A stretch of DNA of 55,194 nt from Gemmatimonadota bacterium (GCA_028287345.1 JAQBPV010000149.1:1-55194); one strand, 5' to 3'. Shown: positions 8,944 through 18,914, counted from the first letter of the stretch. The notes: generated by a model not told the origin, from the sequence alone. Program-made: numbers and translations.

Positions 8944-10800
8944 CTACGCCGTCGCGTGGGCCTGCGCGCGAAAGACCTCCGCTACCTGGCGCACGACGGG
9001 GTCCGCATCATCTCGGCGACACTGCAAGACGACTTGCCACGGTATGCTCAGTCCCGCCACGCGTCGCGCGACGGTGCCCGCTGGCGCAGCATGGGTCAGG
9101 GATCGCGGACCGATGCCCCATCCCTCACCACTCGCCACAGCGGCCCAGATCGAGCGCGCGCCGTTGTACTGCGTGCGAACACTCGCGCCGAGGCCCAGCC
9201 GGCGTACTTCGCCGACGATGAGATCGTGTGCGGCGGGCGAAAATGCGCGCGAGATGATGAGGAAGGTGATGTCCGCCAAATCCGCCGGCGTGAGCACGTC
9301 CCGATCGGCCAGCGGATGCGAGGCCGGCAACAGGGCGCACTCGAGCGGATCGTCGTAGAGAAAGGTGGACGAGATCAGGGGATCTTTCACGGCGCCCGAG
9401 AAGAGCGGCACGATCGACAGGTCGACCTCGCGCGCCACGAGCGCGTCGCGATACGAGCCCTCCGCCACGGTGATCTTGAGCTCGGGGTAGCTCCCGGTCA
9501 GTTGCTTCAGCGCTCCCACCAACAGCCCGTTCATGAGCTCCCGTGGCATCGTGCCAATGGCACACCGCCCGGTCATTCCGCGCGCCGTGCGTCTCGCGTG
9601 TGCGAGCGCCGCGTCGACCAGGTCGAGAATCGCCGTCGCCTCGGTGCGAAGCATCTCGCCCGCAGTGCTGGCGACCAGGCGTCCGTTGGACCGCGTCACC
9701 AGGGGAACGCCGACCGCGCGCTCGAGGCCGCGAATCTGCCGTGAGATCGCCGACTGCGTGAGACCGACTCGATCGGCGGCTGCGCTCAGCGAGCCTTCCT
9801 TCAATGCTGTCACCAACGCCACGAGTTGATGCAGCCGCAAGTCGGGTGTCGCACGCGCGGCGGGGGGATCGTCGACGATGATCGTGGGACGGGATATCGC
9901 ATCGCGCAGCTCGCCGTCGTCGGTGACAACTGCGCACTCGGCGACGGCGAGCAGATTGCGAAGCACGGGGAGGTCGTCGCTCGTTCGTCGCCACAGCACC
10001 ATTGGTATGCGCACGTCGAGCCCGCGCAGCGGTCGGAGCACCAAGCCTGGCGGCGGGCTCGCGAATCGTGAGCTTGGTGCGATCGTCCAGCCATCGCCAG
10101 CGGCAACGTAGCTGAAGATCGTGTCGAGGCCCTCGAGCTCCTGCCACGAGAAGCCGAGCTGCTGGAGTCGTGCGCGGAGGTCGGGGAAGCGCGGCAGCGT
10201 TTCGCCATCGAGAAGAAGCGGAACGTCGCGCAACTCGTGCGGATCGATCGCTCCGTCGAGTGCCAGTGGATGCGACGCGGCGAGCAGGGCGTTGCCGATG
10301 CGCTGCTGGAACAGGATCTGTCCTGTCAGCTCCGCGTCAGCTCCGATGCCGAGCCCGATCGTCACGTCGACGTCGCCGTCCTTGAGCGCCTGCGCCTGTG
10401 CACACACGCCGATCTCGCGCACGACCAGCTCTACATCGGGAAACTGTTCATTAAATGCGGCGATGACCTGGCCGATGCGCTGACTGATCAATGCGCCTCG
10501 GCTCAGTCCCAATCGCAGCGTCGCGAGCCTCCCCTCGTGCGCGAGTCGTACTCGCCGCAGCACTTCGTCGAGCCGACCGAAGATGCGCTCGACGTCGTCT
10601 CGCAATCGAAGACCGGCCGTTGTCAGCTGCACGCCACGGTGATCACGCGCGAAGAGCGGTGTCTCGACCGCCCGTTCCAGCTCGTGGATCTGCCGCGAGA
10701 GCGCCGGTTGCGCGACGAGAAGTCGGGATGCTGCGCGTGAAATGCCACCTTCTTTCGCAACCGTGGCGAAGTAGTGCAAACGCCGAAGTATCACGTGCAA
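8944..10800 (-). CDS. Tandem fusion of two LysR-type transcriptional regulators
   Basis: One uninterrupted 618-aa frame contains two complete LysR proteins head to tail. Copy 1: winged HTH at about residues 5-63 (FATVAKEGGISRAASRLLVAQ), effector domain at about 91-290. Copy 2: HTH at about 321-380 (VTALKEGSLSAAADRVGLTQ), effector domain at about 411-612. Ordinary LysR regulators are about 300 aa. The copies differ clearly, so this is an old duplication or fusion and not an assembly duplication. It is divergent from the sensor-kinase gene, so that operon or its own promoter is a candidate target. Function of the pair is unknown. Confidence 0.9.
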   Translation of the reverse strand: MHVILRRLHYFATVAKEGGISRAASRLLVAQPALSRQIHELERAVETPLFARDHRGVQLTTAGLRLRDDVERIFGRLDEVLRRVRLAHEGRLATLRLGLSRGALISQRIGQVIAAFNEQFPDVELVVREIGVCAQAQALKDGDVDVTIGLGIGADAELTGQILFQQRIGNALLAASHPLALDGAIDPHELRDVPLLLDGETLPRFPDLRARLQQLGFSWQELEGLDTIFSYVAAGDGWTIAPSSRFASPPPGLVLRPLRGLDVRIPMVLWRRTSDDLPVLRNLLAVAECAVVTDDGELRDAISRPTIIVDDPPAARATPDLRLHQLVALVTALKEGSLSAAADRVGLTQSAISRQIRGLERAVGVPLVTRSNGRLVASTAGEMLRTEATAILDLVDAALAHARRTARGMTGRCAIGTMPRELMNGLLVGALKQLTGSYPELKITVAEGSYRDALVAREVDLSIVPLFSGAVKDPLISSTFLYDDPLECALLPASHPLADRDVLTPADLADITFLIISRAFSPAAHDLIVGEVRRLGLGASVRTQYNGARSIWAAVASGEGWGIGPRSLTHAAPAGTVARRVAGLSIPWQVVLQCRRDDADPVVRQVAEVFRAQAHATA

Positions 10801-10851
10801 CGTCCGGTAAGCGTGGCGTGAGTGCGATCAGAAATACAGGTGCGGCGACGA

Positions 10852-10865
10852 GACCACTGTTGGTC
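10852..10865. promoter_or_regulatory. Short inverted repeat in the LysR/kinase divergent region
   Basis: GACCA-CTGT-TGGTC is a perfect dyad in the 123-bp gap between the LysR-fusion gene and the sensor kinase. LysR proteins usually bind short dyads in such divergent regions, so this is a candidate operator; only the symmetry is seen. Confidence 0.3.
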
Positions 10866-10923
10866 CATGATAAAAATGCGCGGTGTCGTGAAAAAGAAGT
10901 ATTGGGTGGAATAAGCGAACCAG

Positions 10924-12849
10924 ATGTATCACTGTGACTTCGTGTCTGGCCGAGCTTCGAGATGCGCCACGCATGCAGAGCTCGAACCCGGAGTGGAACT
11001 GTCAAAGCCGACCGACCCCGCGTCACGAACCGGTGCACTGTCGACCGTTTCGATCGAGCACAAGCTACCCCTGTTGTTCGGGAGTCTTCTTCTCGCGGTC
11101 ATCTTGGGGGTATCGGCATTTGCCGACGTAGAGATGAGGAGTACCGTCCTGCGAGCGGCCACCGATCGTTCGGCGAGCCTCACGAAGCAGTTCGGGTCAC
11201 TCATTCAGCAGTCGAGCATACAGCTTCGTGCGCCCGCAACGTTGACGGCGGCGAAGCCGGAAGTCGCGGCTTTCGCCAAGTCGCCCGACGAGCGCACCCG
11301 TGTCGCCGCGGTTGCGGCGCTCGCGTATCGTGGTCCCCAGGCTGAGCAGGTCGTCGCCACCGAATTGCGCGACAGCAGCGACGCGGTGGTTCTCAGCGCG
11401 AGAACCGACACGAGCGTCTCTCCACTTCTAACGGAGGACGAGCGGCTTCCGACGTCGACTGGCCAGAACGCGACGATCGGCGCCTTTCGCCGAATAGGAC
11501 GGAAAGCGGTTTATCCCGTCGTCGTGCCGGTCGTTGGCGCTTCGGGATTCCATGTGGTGCAATGGCGTCACGTCGCGGAATCGCGCGAAGGGCGCGAAGG
11601 ACTCAAGAGCCTCATCGGCTCGGATGCGACGCTGTATCTCGGCAACCGTGATGGTTCATACATCACTGATCTCGAGCGCGATGTGCCGGGCCTGACGTTG
11701 AGCAAGGAGTCGTTCTCGTCGCCGCAGGTCGAGTCGCGGCCCGACCTGAACGGCGACTCCGGCGACAGCCGCCGCCTCGTGAGCTGGGCAGCAGTACCCG
11801 GCACGCCGTGGGCTGTGGGCGTGGAATCCCCGCTCGCCGTGATCCTCGCCCCTGTGAACGCGTACATGAAGCGCATCGCGCTGTTGGCGTTCGCCGCGCT
11901 CGTGGTTGCGCTCTTCGTCGCGTGGATGATGAGTCGGCGGTTGACCGGCCCACTGAGCCAGCTCGCGGCAGCGGCGGACGCCATGTCGAGCGGCAACTAC
12001 TCGCAGACCGTGTCCATCGATCGATCCGACGAGCTCGGACGACTGGGGCGCAGCTTCAACAGCATGGCCGCGGAAGTCGCGGAGTCGCGCCACGGTCTCG
12101 AGGATATGGTCGAGCAGCGCACACGAGACCTGAACGCGACGCTTCATCAGCTGCACGACGCGCAGGAGTCGCTCGTTCGGCGCGAGAAGCTCGCGATGCT
12201 CGGCCAGCTGGCGAGCGGCGTGGGCCACGAGCTTCGCAACCCGCTCGGCGTCATGACGAATGCCGTCTACTACCTGAAGGCAGTACTGCCCGCGGCGCCG
12301 GCCAATGTCATCGAGTACCTGGGCATTCTTCAACAGCAGATCACGCTGTCCGAGAAAATCGTCAGCGACCTGCTCGACTTCGCACGACTGAAGCCTCCCA
12401 TCCGTTTTGCCGCCTCGTTCGAGGACATCGCGCGCGAGCAGATCGCTCGGCTCGGCCCGACGAATGGCGTCACCATCGTCACGGATTTCCCGGATCAGCT
12501 GCCGCCGGTGCTCGTCGATTCGGTACAGGTTGGGCAGGTGATGCTCAACCTGCTGACGAACGCGATGCAGGCGATGGCAGACTCGGGTCAAATCAGCCTG
12601 AGTGCGCGCGCGGACGGCTCGATGATCTGGTGCGACGTGCGCGATACGGGGCCGGGCGTCAGTGCCGAAAACATCGGCAAGATCTTCGAGCCGTTGTTCA
12701 CCACGAAGGCGCGCGGCATCGGGCTGGGGCTCGCCGTGTCACGAACACTTGCGCGAGCCAATCAGGGTGATCTCACGCTGGCCGAGACACTCGATACCGG
12801 CGCGGTCTTTCGCCTGACGCTGCCAATCGCGACTTCCGCAGGAGGCTGA
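10924..12849 (+). CDS. Membrane sensor histidine kinase (HAMP-HisKA-HATPase)
   Basis: 641 aa from ATG 10924; GTG 10993 is an alternative start and neither has a strong ribosome site. Order: TM1 about 48-68, periplasmic sensor about 69-316 (dCache/CHASE-like, not assigned), TM2 about 317-336 (ALLAFAALVVALFVAWMM), HAMP about 337-390 (RRLTGPLSQL), short coiled coil, HisKA with phosphoacceptor His435 in GHELRNP, and HATPase with DTGPGVS and GIGLGLAV. It is a complete kinase without a receiver. The double-receiver gene starts 1 bp after its stop, so the two are translated together and are probable partners. Confidence 0.93.
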   Translation: MYHCDFVSGRASRCATHAELEPGVELSKPTDPASRTGALSTVSIEHKLPLLFGSLLLAVILGVSAFADVEMRSTVLRAATDRSASLTKQFGSLIQQSSIQLRAPATLTAAKPEVAAFAKSPDERTRVAAVAALAYRGPQAEQVVATELRDSSDAVVLSARTDTSVSPLLTEDERLPTSTGQNATIGAFRRIGRKAVYPVVVPVVGASGFHVVQWRHVAESREGREGLKSLIGSDATLYLGNRDGSYITDLERDVPGLTLSKESFSSPQVESRPDLNGDSGDSRRLVSWAAVPGTPWAVGVESPLAVILAPVNAYMKRIALLAFAALVVALFVAWMMSRRLTGPLSQLAAAADAMSSGNYSQTVSIDRSDELGRLGRSFNSMAAEVAESRHGLEDMVEQRTRDLNATLHQLHDAQESLVRREKLAMLGQLASGVGHELRNPLGVMTNAVYYLKAVLPAAPANVIEYLGILQQQITLSEKIVSDLLDFARLKPPIRFAASFEDIAREQIARLGPTNGVTIVTDFPDQLPPVLVDSVQVGQVMLNLLTNAMQAMADSGQISLSARADGSMIWCDVRDTGPGVSAENIGKIFEPLFTTKARGIGLGLAVSRTLARANQGDLTLAETLDTGAVFRLTLPIATSAGG

Positions 12850-12850
12850 C

Positions 12851-13582
12851 ATGCAGCCACAACGTCGCGTGTTGGTCGTCGACGACGATCTGTTCATGGT
12901 GAAGACGCTTACCGACGTCCTTCGCCTGAGCGGCTGGGACGTGCACGGCGCGTCGTCGGGGCTCGCGGCCATCGCCGCCGTAGCCGAACATGACTTCGAC
13001 GCGATCGTCATGGACGTGAAGATGCCGGGTATCGACGGCGTTTCGGCACTGAAGGCCATCAAGGAACAGCGGCCGGATGCGCGTGTGTTCCTCATGACGG
13101 CGTACGCGGCGCATGAGCTTCTCGCCGAAGCGGAACGTGCGGGAGTGGCGCGCATCCTCGCCAAGCCGGTGAACGTCCCGGCACTCCTCGCGCTGTTGAC
13201 GCGCAGTGTCGCGGCGCAGCGACCCGTGCTGGTGGTGGATACCGATGCGGCATTCCTGTTGACGCTCGCTGACGTGCTCGGCCTGCGCGGCTTTCCCACC
13301 GTCACGGCGCACTCACTCGACGAGGCGATGCGCCTGATGTCGAGCGAGCAACCCAGGGCCGTGTTGCTCCACCTTCATCTCGGTATCATCCCGCCCGAGG
13401 AGGCCATTCTCGCCGTGCACGTGGCGGGTCCGGCGTCCTCGCTCATCCTGTACAGTGGCAAGCCGGACGGCGAGGAGAGCATCCCGAGCGAGCTGCCGCG
13501 CGAATGGATTCACGCCTACCTGCAGAAGCCATTTGCGGTGGAACACATAACCGGAGTGCTCGATGCGATCAGCGCCCGTTAA
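12851..13582 (+). CDS. Double-receiver response regulator, second receiver degenerate
   Basis: 243 aa. Receiver 1 (about 6-118) has the acidic pair D12/D13, phosphoacceptor D55 in IVMDVKMPG, T83 and K105, so it should accept phosphate. Receiver 2 (about 125-240) keeps the fold (VLVVDTD, LQKPF with K232), but H174 replaces the acceptor Asp (VLLHLHLG), so it is probably not phosphorylated. There is no DNA-binding or enzymatic output domain, suggesting a phosphate relay or scaffold. AGGAGG lies just before the ATG. It overlaps the next gene by 20 bp. Confidence 0.9.
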   Translation: MQPQRRVLVVDDDLFMVKTLTDVLRLSGWDVHGASSGLAAIAAVAEHDFDAIVMDVKMPGIDGVSALKAIKEQRPDARVFLMTAYAAHELLAEAERAGVARILAKPVNVPALLALLTRSVAAQRPVLVVDTDAAFLLTLADVLGLRGFPTVTAHSLDEAMRLMSSEQPRAVLLHLHLGIIPPEEAILAVHVAGPASSLILYSGKPDGEESIPSELPREWIHAYLQKPFAVEHITGVLDAISAR

Positions 13583-15569
13583 CGCGCTGACGATTCTCGT
13601 CATCGACGACGACAGTGACCTGATCCGGACGCTCGCGGACATCCTCCGTCTGCACGGCTATTCGCCCGAGACGGCTGCGACGGGATGGGAGGGACTTCAG
13701 CTTGCCGAGCGGTGTTCGCCGGCGCTGGCCATCGTCGACCTGCGGCTGCCGGACATGGACGGCGTGGAGCTCGTGGCGAAGTTGCATGCGCTGTCCGAGC
13801 GCATGGAGGTGGTCGTCCTCACGGGCAACGCGACGGTGGACAGCGCTATCGCCGCGCTGCGGCAGAACAGCGTGGACTACCTCGTGAAGCCCGTGCAGGT
13901 GGACCGGTTGCTCGCCGTGGCATCCGTCGCGACGGAACGGTGGCAGCGGCGCGACGCGGAAGACCGCTTGCGAGAATCCGATGAACGATTTCGCCGAGTC
14001 GTCGATTCGAACATGCTGGGCATCATGTTCTGGAAGGCCTCTGGACAGATCTACGATGCCAATGACGCCTTTCTCAATATGGTCGGCTACACGCGCGAGG
14101 AACTGGGGGAGGGACTCCTCGTCTCGTCGCGCATCACGCCGTCCGAGTTCGAGGCGATCGACCGGGAGATGATGGCGAACGTCGCGGTGCTCGGGACCAT
14201 CGCTCCGTACGAAAAGGCGTATCGGCGAAAGGACGGCGCGCGCGTCCCTGTGCTCATCGGTGCCGCGACGCTCGAGGGACGCACCGATCGCGGCGTCTGC
14301 TTCGTGCTCGACATCACGGAGCGGAAGTCCGCAGCGCTGGCGCTCGAAGCCCGCGCACGCCAGCAGGAAGCAGTCGCGCACTTCGGCCATCGCGCGTTCG
14401 GTGCGACGGACCTGCCGAAGTTGTTCGACGAGGCGGTGGCGCTCGTCGCCGAGATTCTCGACCTGCCATTCTGCTCGATCCTCGAGCGGAGAGCGGATGG
14501 AAATGCGCTCGACTTCCGCGCCGGCGTCGGATTCGAGGACATGGGAAGACCGGTCGTCGTTTCAATCGTCGACAGCGCGCAGGGTGGTCACACCGTACTC
14601 GCCGACGAATCGGTCATCGTCAACGACTACGCGACGGACACGCGCTTCCCCGACACCCACCTGCAGCGGAAACTCGGCGTGCAGAGTGGGGTCACCGTGC
14701 CAATTCCCGGGCTCGTACATCCCTTCGGCGTGCTGGCCGCGTTCGACGACCGGGCGCGCGAATACACGCCGGCCGAGGTGCACTTTCTGGAGGCGATGGC
14801 GCATTTCGTCAGCACCGCGGTGGAGCGTCATCGCTCCGATCTCGCGGGTCGCCAATCGCAGCGGCTCGAAGCGGTAGGCCGGCTGGCGAGCAGTGTCGCG
14901 CACGACTTCAACAACATGCTCACGGTGATCTCCGCCTTCGGCCAACTCGTGCACGATGGGCTGCCGGGCGACGACGCCCTCAGAGTCGATGTGGACGAAA
15001 TCCTGAAGGCCGCAGAACGCGCGGCGAACCTCACGCGTCAACTGCTGGCGTTCAGCCGACAGCAGGTGCTGCAGCCCAAGAAGGTGCTGCTCAACGACAT
15101 CGTGATCGACATGGAACCGATGATCAGGCAGCTCGCCGGCAAGTCCGTCGAGCTGTCGTTGACGTTGGCGCCGGACCTCGCGTACATCATGGCGGACCCG
15201 ACACAGCTCGAGCAGGTCATTCTCAATCTCTGCGTCAACGCGCGCGATGCCATGCCGAATGGCGGCCGCATCGCCGTTGCCACGCTGAACGTCCACGTCG
15301 ATGCTGCGCAAGCCATCGAGCATTCGATAGAGCGCGTGGGGGATTACGTGTCGCTGGTCGTGTCGGACACCGGACAGGGAATGGATGCCGAGACGAAGGG
15401 ACGGATCTTCGAGCCGTTCTTCACGACGAAGGGTCCGGAGAAGGGCACGGGCCTCGGACTCGCCACCGTATACGGCATCGTGAAGCAGAGCCGGGGCGAA
15501 CTCAGTGTTCACAGCGAGGTCGGTCGCGGAACGGAGTTCAGGATCTTCCTTCCGACGCTCGGTGCGTAG
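13563..15569 (+). CDS. Receiver-PAS-GAF hybrid histidine kinase
   Basis: 668 aa, apparently soluble. Receiver at about 10-122 with acceptor D59 (IVDLRLPDMDG) and K in VDYLVKP; PAS at about 140-260 (FRRVVDSNMLGIMFWKASG, closing ITERKSA); GAF at about 275-420; HisKA with His447 in SVAHDFNNML; HATPase with DTGQGMD and GTGLGLATVYGIVKQ. The HDFNN form of the H-box is typical of NtrB/PAS-GAF hybrid kinases. Lying third in the operon, its N-terminal receiver could take phosphate from the membrane kinase; that order is inferred. Confidence 0.92.
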   Translation: MRSAPVNALTILVIDDDSDLIRTLADILRLHGYSPETAATGWEGLQLAERCSPALAIVDLRLPDMDGVELVAKLHALSERMEVVVLTGNATVDSAIAALRQNSVDYLVKPVQVDRLLAVASVATERWQRRDAEDRLRESDERFRRVVDSNMLGIMFWKASGQIYDANDAFLNMVGYTREELGEGLLVSSRITPSEFEAIDREMMANVAVLGTIAPYEKAYRRKDGARVPVLIGAATLEGRTDRGVCFVLDITERKSAALALEARARQQEAVAHFGHRAFGATDLPKLFDEAVALVAEILDLPFCSILERRADGNALDFRAGVGFEDMGRPVVVSIVDSAQGGHTVLADESVIVNDYATDTRFPDTHLQRKLGVQSGVTVPIPGLVHPFGVLAAFDDRAREYTPAEVHFLEAMAHFVSTAVERHRSDLAGRQSQRLEAVGRLASSVAHDFNNMLTVISAFGQLVHDGLPGDDALRVDVDEILKAAERAANLTRQLLAFSRQQVLQPKKVLLNDIVIDMEPMIRQLAGKSVELSLTLAPDLAYIMADPTQLEQVILNLCVNARDAMPNGGRIAVATLNVHVDAAQAIEHSIERVGDYVSLVVSDTGQGMDAETKGRIFEPFFTTKGPEKGTGLGLATVYGIVKQSRGELSVHSEVGRGTEFRIFLPTLGA

Positions 15570-15670
15570 TTGAACCGGCAGGACGGCGATGACGTTCGCC
15601 TCCGTCTGACCGAAGCGACGACGTCGTCGAAGGGATGTGTGATCGGACGCTAGGCGCCATATTCGCCGGC

Positions 15671-17353
15671 ATGACCTCACGACGACAGTTTCTCGAGCAG
15701 ACGGCACTGGCAGCGGTGGGACTCTCGCTGCCTGCACCTCGATTCGAGGCGATCCAGGCGCCACGCGGTTTTCTCGATGTGCGTCGCACGCCAGACAGCG
15801 TCTCCGTTCAGACCGCAAACGGCGAGGTGCGTCTCGCACGGGCCGCCAACGGTCGTTGGAGCGATGGGGGTACGATCGTCACGACGTCAGAGCGCAGCGA
15901 TGCGCTGAACGTCTCACTCGCGGCGCCGGCGGTCGCGATCACGCGGGTGCATCTCCGCTGGCGCGCGCGCTTGACCGACGTACGCCTCATCCTCGGCGAC
16001 GCCTGGGAGCGTGGCTATGGTGATCTGGAGTGGCGGTCATGGGTGCCAGACCGCGTCATGCCGTGGTACGCCGCGACGTACGATGGTTCGCTGACTCACT
16101 CGTACGGTGTTCGCACCGGAGCGCGTGCGTTCTGCTTCTGGCAGGTCGATCCCGAGGGGATCTCCCTCTGGGCCGACGTGCGGAGTGGCGGCGTCGGCGT
16201 GCAGCTCGGTGATCGCGTGCTCGACGTCTGTGATGTGATGTCGCGTGCGGGTCGCCAAGGCGAGACGGCATTCGCTGCGCTGCATGCATTCTGTCGACAG
16301 ATGTGTCCCAACCCGCGTCTTCCTGCGCAGCCGATATATGGAAGCAACGACTGGTATTGGGCGTACGGAAAGAACAGCGCGCAGACCATCCTCACCGACA
16401 CTCGCCATATCGTCGAGCTGTCGCCGTCGGGAGGCACCCGTCCATTCTCGGTGATCGACGACGGTTGGCAGCCGGAGCGTAGCGCGGACAAGATGGGCGT
16501 CGGTACATGGGATCACGGCAACGAGAAGTTTCCCGACATGCCGGGGCTCGCCGAGGAGATTCATCGCTCTGGTGCAAGGCCAGGCGTGTGGATTCGTCCG
16601 CTGCAGGCAATGAAGGATGCGCCGGAGTCCTGGCGTCTTCCGCGCGACAAGGCGTATCTCGATCCGACGGTGCCCGATGTATTGAAGAAGGTCGGCGACG
16701 ACATCGCGCGGCTACGACAGTGGGGCTACGAGCTGATTAAGCACGACTACACGACGTTCGACTTGTTCGGCCGCTGGGGATTCCAGATGGGCGCGGCGAT
16801 GACGCGCGACGGGTGGACGTTTGCTGCCGGTCCGACGCGGACGACGGCTGAAATCATCGGTGAGTTGTACGGTACGATTCGCCAGGCCGCCGGCGACAGT
16901 CTCGTCATCGGCTGCAACACGGTCAGCCATCTGTCAGCGGGGCACTTCGAGATCTGCCGCATCGGCGACGACACGAGCGGCACCGAATGGGCGAGGACGC
17001 GGAAGATGGGCGTGAACACGCTGGCGTTCCGCGGCGCGCAGCACGGTGCGTTCTATGTGGCCGACGCGGATTGTGTCGGCGTGACGAATGCGATTCCGTG
17101 GGCGCAGAACAAACAATGGCTCGACCTCCTGGCACGCAGCGGCACGATGCTGTTCGTCTCGCTGGCACCCGACGCACTCGGCGCCGAGCAGCGACGCGAT
17201 CTCAAGGAAGCGTTGGCACTGGCAGCCGCACCGCATCCCCTCGCCGAACCGCTCGATTGGCTGACGACCGTCTATCCGTCGCGCTGGAAGATGCTGGGTC
17301 GTGAGCGGACGTTCGACTGGATCGGCGAGGAGGGCGCGGGGTTGTCTCACTGA
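15671..17353 (+). CDS. Tat-exported clan GH-D (GH36/GH27-like) glycoside hydrolase
   Basis: 560 aa from ATG 15671, which gives a Tat-like leader (MTSRRQFLEQTALAAVGLSL); the track start at 15635 would bury it. An N-terminal beta domain precedes a TIM barrel with alpha-galactosidase hallmarks: FSVIDDGWQ near the barrel start, WIRP, a KxD nucleophile motif (LIKHDYTTFD) and RIGDDTSG as the likely acid/base region. A C-terminal beta domain seems short or absent. The exact linkage cut is unknown; alpha-galactosidase-like is the best guess. The end overlaps the convergent decarboxylase gene by 7 bp. Confidence 0.8.
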   Translation: MTSRRQFLEQTALAAVGLSLPAPRFEAIQAPRGFLDVRRTPDSVSVQTANGEVRLARAANGRWSDGGTIVTTSERSDALNVSLAAPAVAITRVHLRWRARLTDVRLILGDAWERGYGDLEWRSWVPDRVMPWYAATYDGSLTHSYGVRTGARAFCFWQVDPEGISLWADVRSGGVGVQLGDRVLDVCDVMSRAGRQGETAFAALHAFCRQMCPNPRLPAQPIYGSNDWYWAYGKNSAQTILTDTRHIVELSPSGGTRPFSVIDDGWQPERSADKMGVGTWDHGNEKFPDMPGLAEEIHRSGARPGVWIRPLQAMKDAPESWRLPRDKAYLDPTVPDVLKKVGDDIARLRQWGYELIKHDYTTFDLFGRWGFQMGAAMTRDGWTFAAGPTRTTAEIIGELYGTIRQAAGDSLVIGCNTVSHLSAGHFEICRIGDDTSGTEWARTRKMGVNTLAFRGAQHGAFYVADADCVGVTNAIPWAQNKQWLDLLARSGTMLFVSLAPDALGAEQRRDLKEALALAAAPHPLAEPLDWLTTVYPSRWKMLGRERTFDWIGEEGAGLSH

Positions 17354-18888
17354 TCCCGCGATAGCCCGCGGCGGTGAAGTGTGGCACCGATCTGCGCCGC
17401 CTGTTCGAGCAGCGCGTCTATGTCAGTGGCCTCCGTGCGGAAGTTCACGATGCATGCGCGCAGCGCGAACCGCTCGTCGATGACCGCATTGGAGGGAAAG
17501 ACGCGCCCAGCCATCTGCAGCTCCGTCATCAGTCGCTCATTCAGCTTGTTGAGATACGGCTCCGCTGATGCGACACCGCGAAGCTCGCGAGGGACGTAGC
17601 GAAAGCAGGCGATCGACAGCTCGGGCGCCGGACCTACCGTCTCGAGGTCGGCGTGCGTCGACGCGCGTCCGTAGAGGTATTGCGCGAGCTCGACGTCGTG
17701 CGCGATGCGGCGTTCGTAGGCACTCCAGCCGTGCGCGAGCAACGACACCCAGATCTTGAGCGCGTGGAACCCTCGCGAGAATTGCGGCCCGAGCGTGTAC
17801 ATGTCCGCGCCCCGGCCCGTCAACACCTTGTCCTCGTAGGTGTAGCTGGGATCGATCGAGAAGGCGTCGGCGAGCGACTGCATGTTGCGCACGACGAGCA
17901 CGCCACCGGAATGCGGCGTGTACAGCCACTTGTGGGGATCGAGCACCACCGAGTCGGCGCGCTCGATGCCGCGAAAGAGTGGAGACAGCGCGTCAGTCAG
18001 CGCGGCGACGCCACCGTACGCGCCATCGACGTGCAGCCACAGCCCGAATTCGGCGCAGATGTCGGCGATCTGATCGAGTGGATCGATGGCGCCTGTCGAT
18101 ACAGAGCCCGCGGTGGCCACCACAGCGATCGGCTTGTGGCCAGTGCGGATGTCGCGCGCGATGGCGAGGCGCAGCGCGTCGGGTCGCATGCACTGCAGCG
18201 CGTCGCATGGCACGAGACGAAGCGCCTGTCGCCCGAGCCCGAGCATGTCGACGGCGCGAGCGTTGACGTCGTGCACCTGCGCCGACGCATATACGGTGAG
18301 CGGCGGACCGGCGCGCGTTCCGAGCTCGCGGATGGACCATCCGGCGCGCGCATCGCGCGCGGCCTTGAGCGCCACGAACGCGCCCATGGCTCCGCCCGAC
18401 GTCACGTATCCGCCAGCGCCTTCAGGAAGGCCGAGCCTGTGCGCGAACCAGCGGCCCAGGTGCAACTCGATCTCCGTGGCGCCGGGTGCGAGCCGCCAGC
18501 CGCCGACATTTTGATTGAGCGCGGCGGCGAGGAGATCCGCTGCCGCTCCCGGCACGGTGCCGGATCCGCTGATGTACCCCATGAATCCGGGGTGGCCCGT
18601 ATACGTGGAATGCTCGAAGGCCAACGTCCGCAGCGAGTCGATGAGCTCATCGGTGTCGAGCGGCTCGTCTGGCACGTTGCGCAACACGGATGCGCGCACC
18701 TCGGCAGCCGTATCACTCTTCGCGACGGGCAGGGAGGGGAGTCGCTCGAGCAACTCGATCCAGATGTCGAGGACCTTGCTGCCGAACTCGCGGGCGCGAT
18801 CCGCATCCCAATCCAGGTCGGTCACTGGCTCCGGCACGGTACCCTCGGCGAAGAACACAGGGAATAATGTCGTCTCGTCAAGCTGCAT
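17347..18888 (-). CDS. PLP-dependent group II amino-acid decarboxylase
   Basis: 513 aa, the normal size for aromatic-L-amino-acid/glutamate decarboxylase-like enzymes. It has the HVDGAYGG motif that holds the cofactor and the Schiff-base lysine K320 in DPHKWLYTP. The N-terminal half shows the family signatures HPGFMGYISGSG and YVTSGGAMGAF. Cytosolic; releases CO2 from an amino acid to give an amine. The true substrate (tryptophan, tyrosine, dopa, aspartate) cannot be read from sequence by eye. It is transcribed alone after the cupin gene, with a hairpin between them. Confidence 0.92.
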   Translation of the reverse strand: MQLDETTLFPVFFAEGTVPEPVTDLDWDADRAREFGSKVLDIWIELLERLPSLPVAKSDTAAEVRASVLRNVPDEPLDTDELIDSLRTLAFEHSTYTGHPGFMGYISGSGTVPGAAADLLAAALNQNVGGWRLAPGATEIELHLGRWFAHRLGLPEGAGGYVTSGGAMGAFVALKAARDARAGWSIRELGTRAGPPLTVYASAQVHDVNARAVDMLGLGRQALRLVPCDALQCMRPDALRLAIARDIRTGHKPIAVVATAGSVSTGAIDPLDQIADICAEFGLWLHVDGAYGGVAALTDALSPLFRGIERADSVVLDPHKWLYTPHSGGVLVVRNMQSLADAFSIDPSYTYEDKVLTGRGADMYTLGPQFSRGFHALKIWVSLLAHGWSAYERRIAHDVELAQYLYGRASTHADLETVGPAPELSIACFRYVPRELRGVASAEPYLNKLNERLMTELQMAGRVFPSNAVIDERFALRACIVNFRTEATDIDALLEQAAQIGATLHRRGLSRDQ

Positions 18889-18914
18889 GACACTCGAGCT
18901 CTCATGAAGGTGAG

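Noticed and set aside
17653-18867. 404-aa plus-strand ORF opposite the PLP decarboxylase
   Set aside because: Antisense of a gene with an intact DPHKW site; composition is Arg/His-rich as expected for a shadow.
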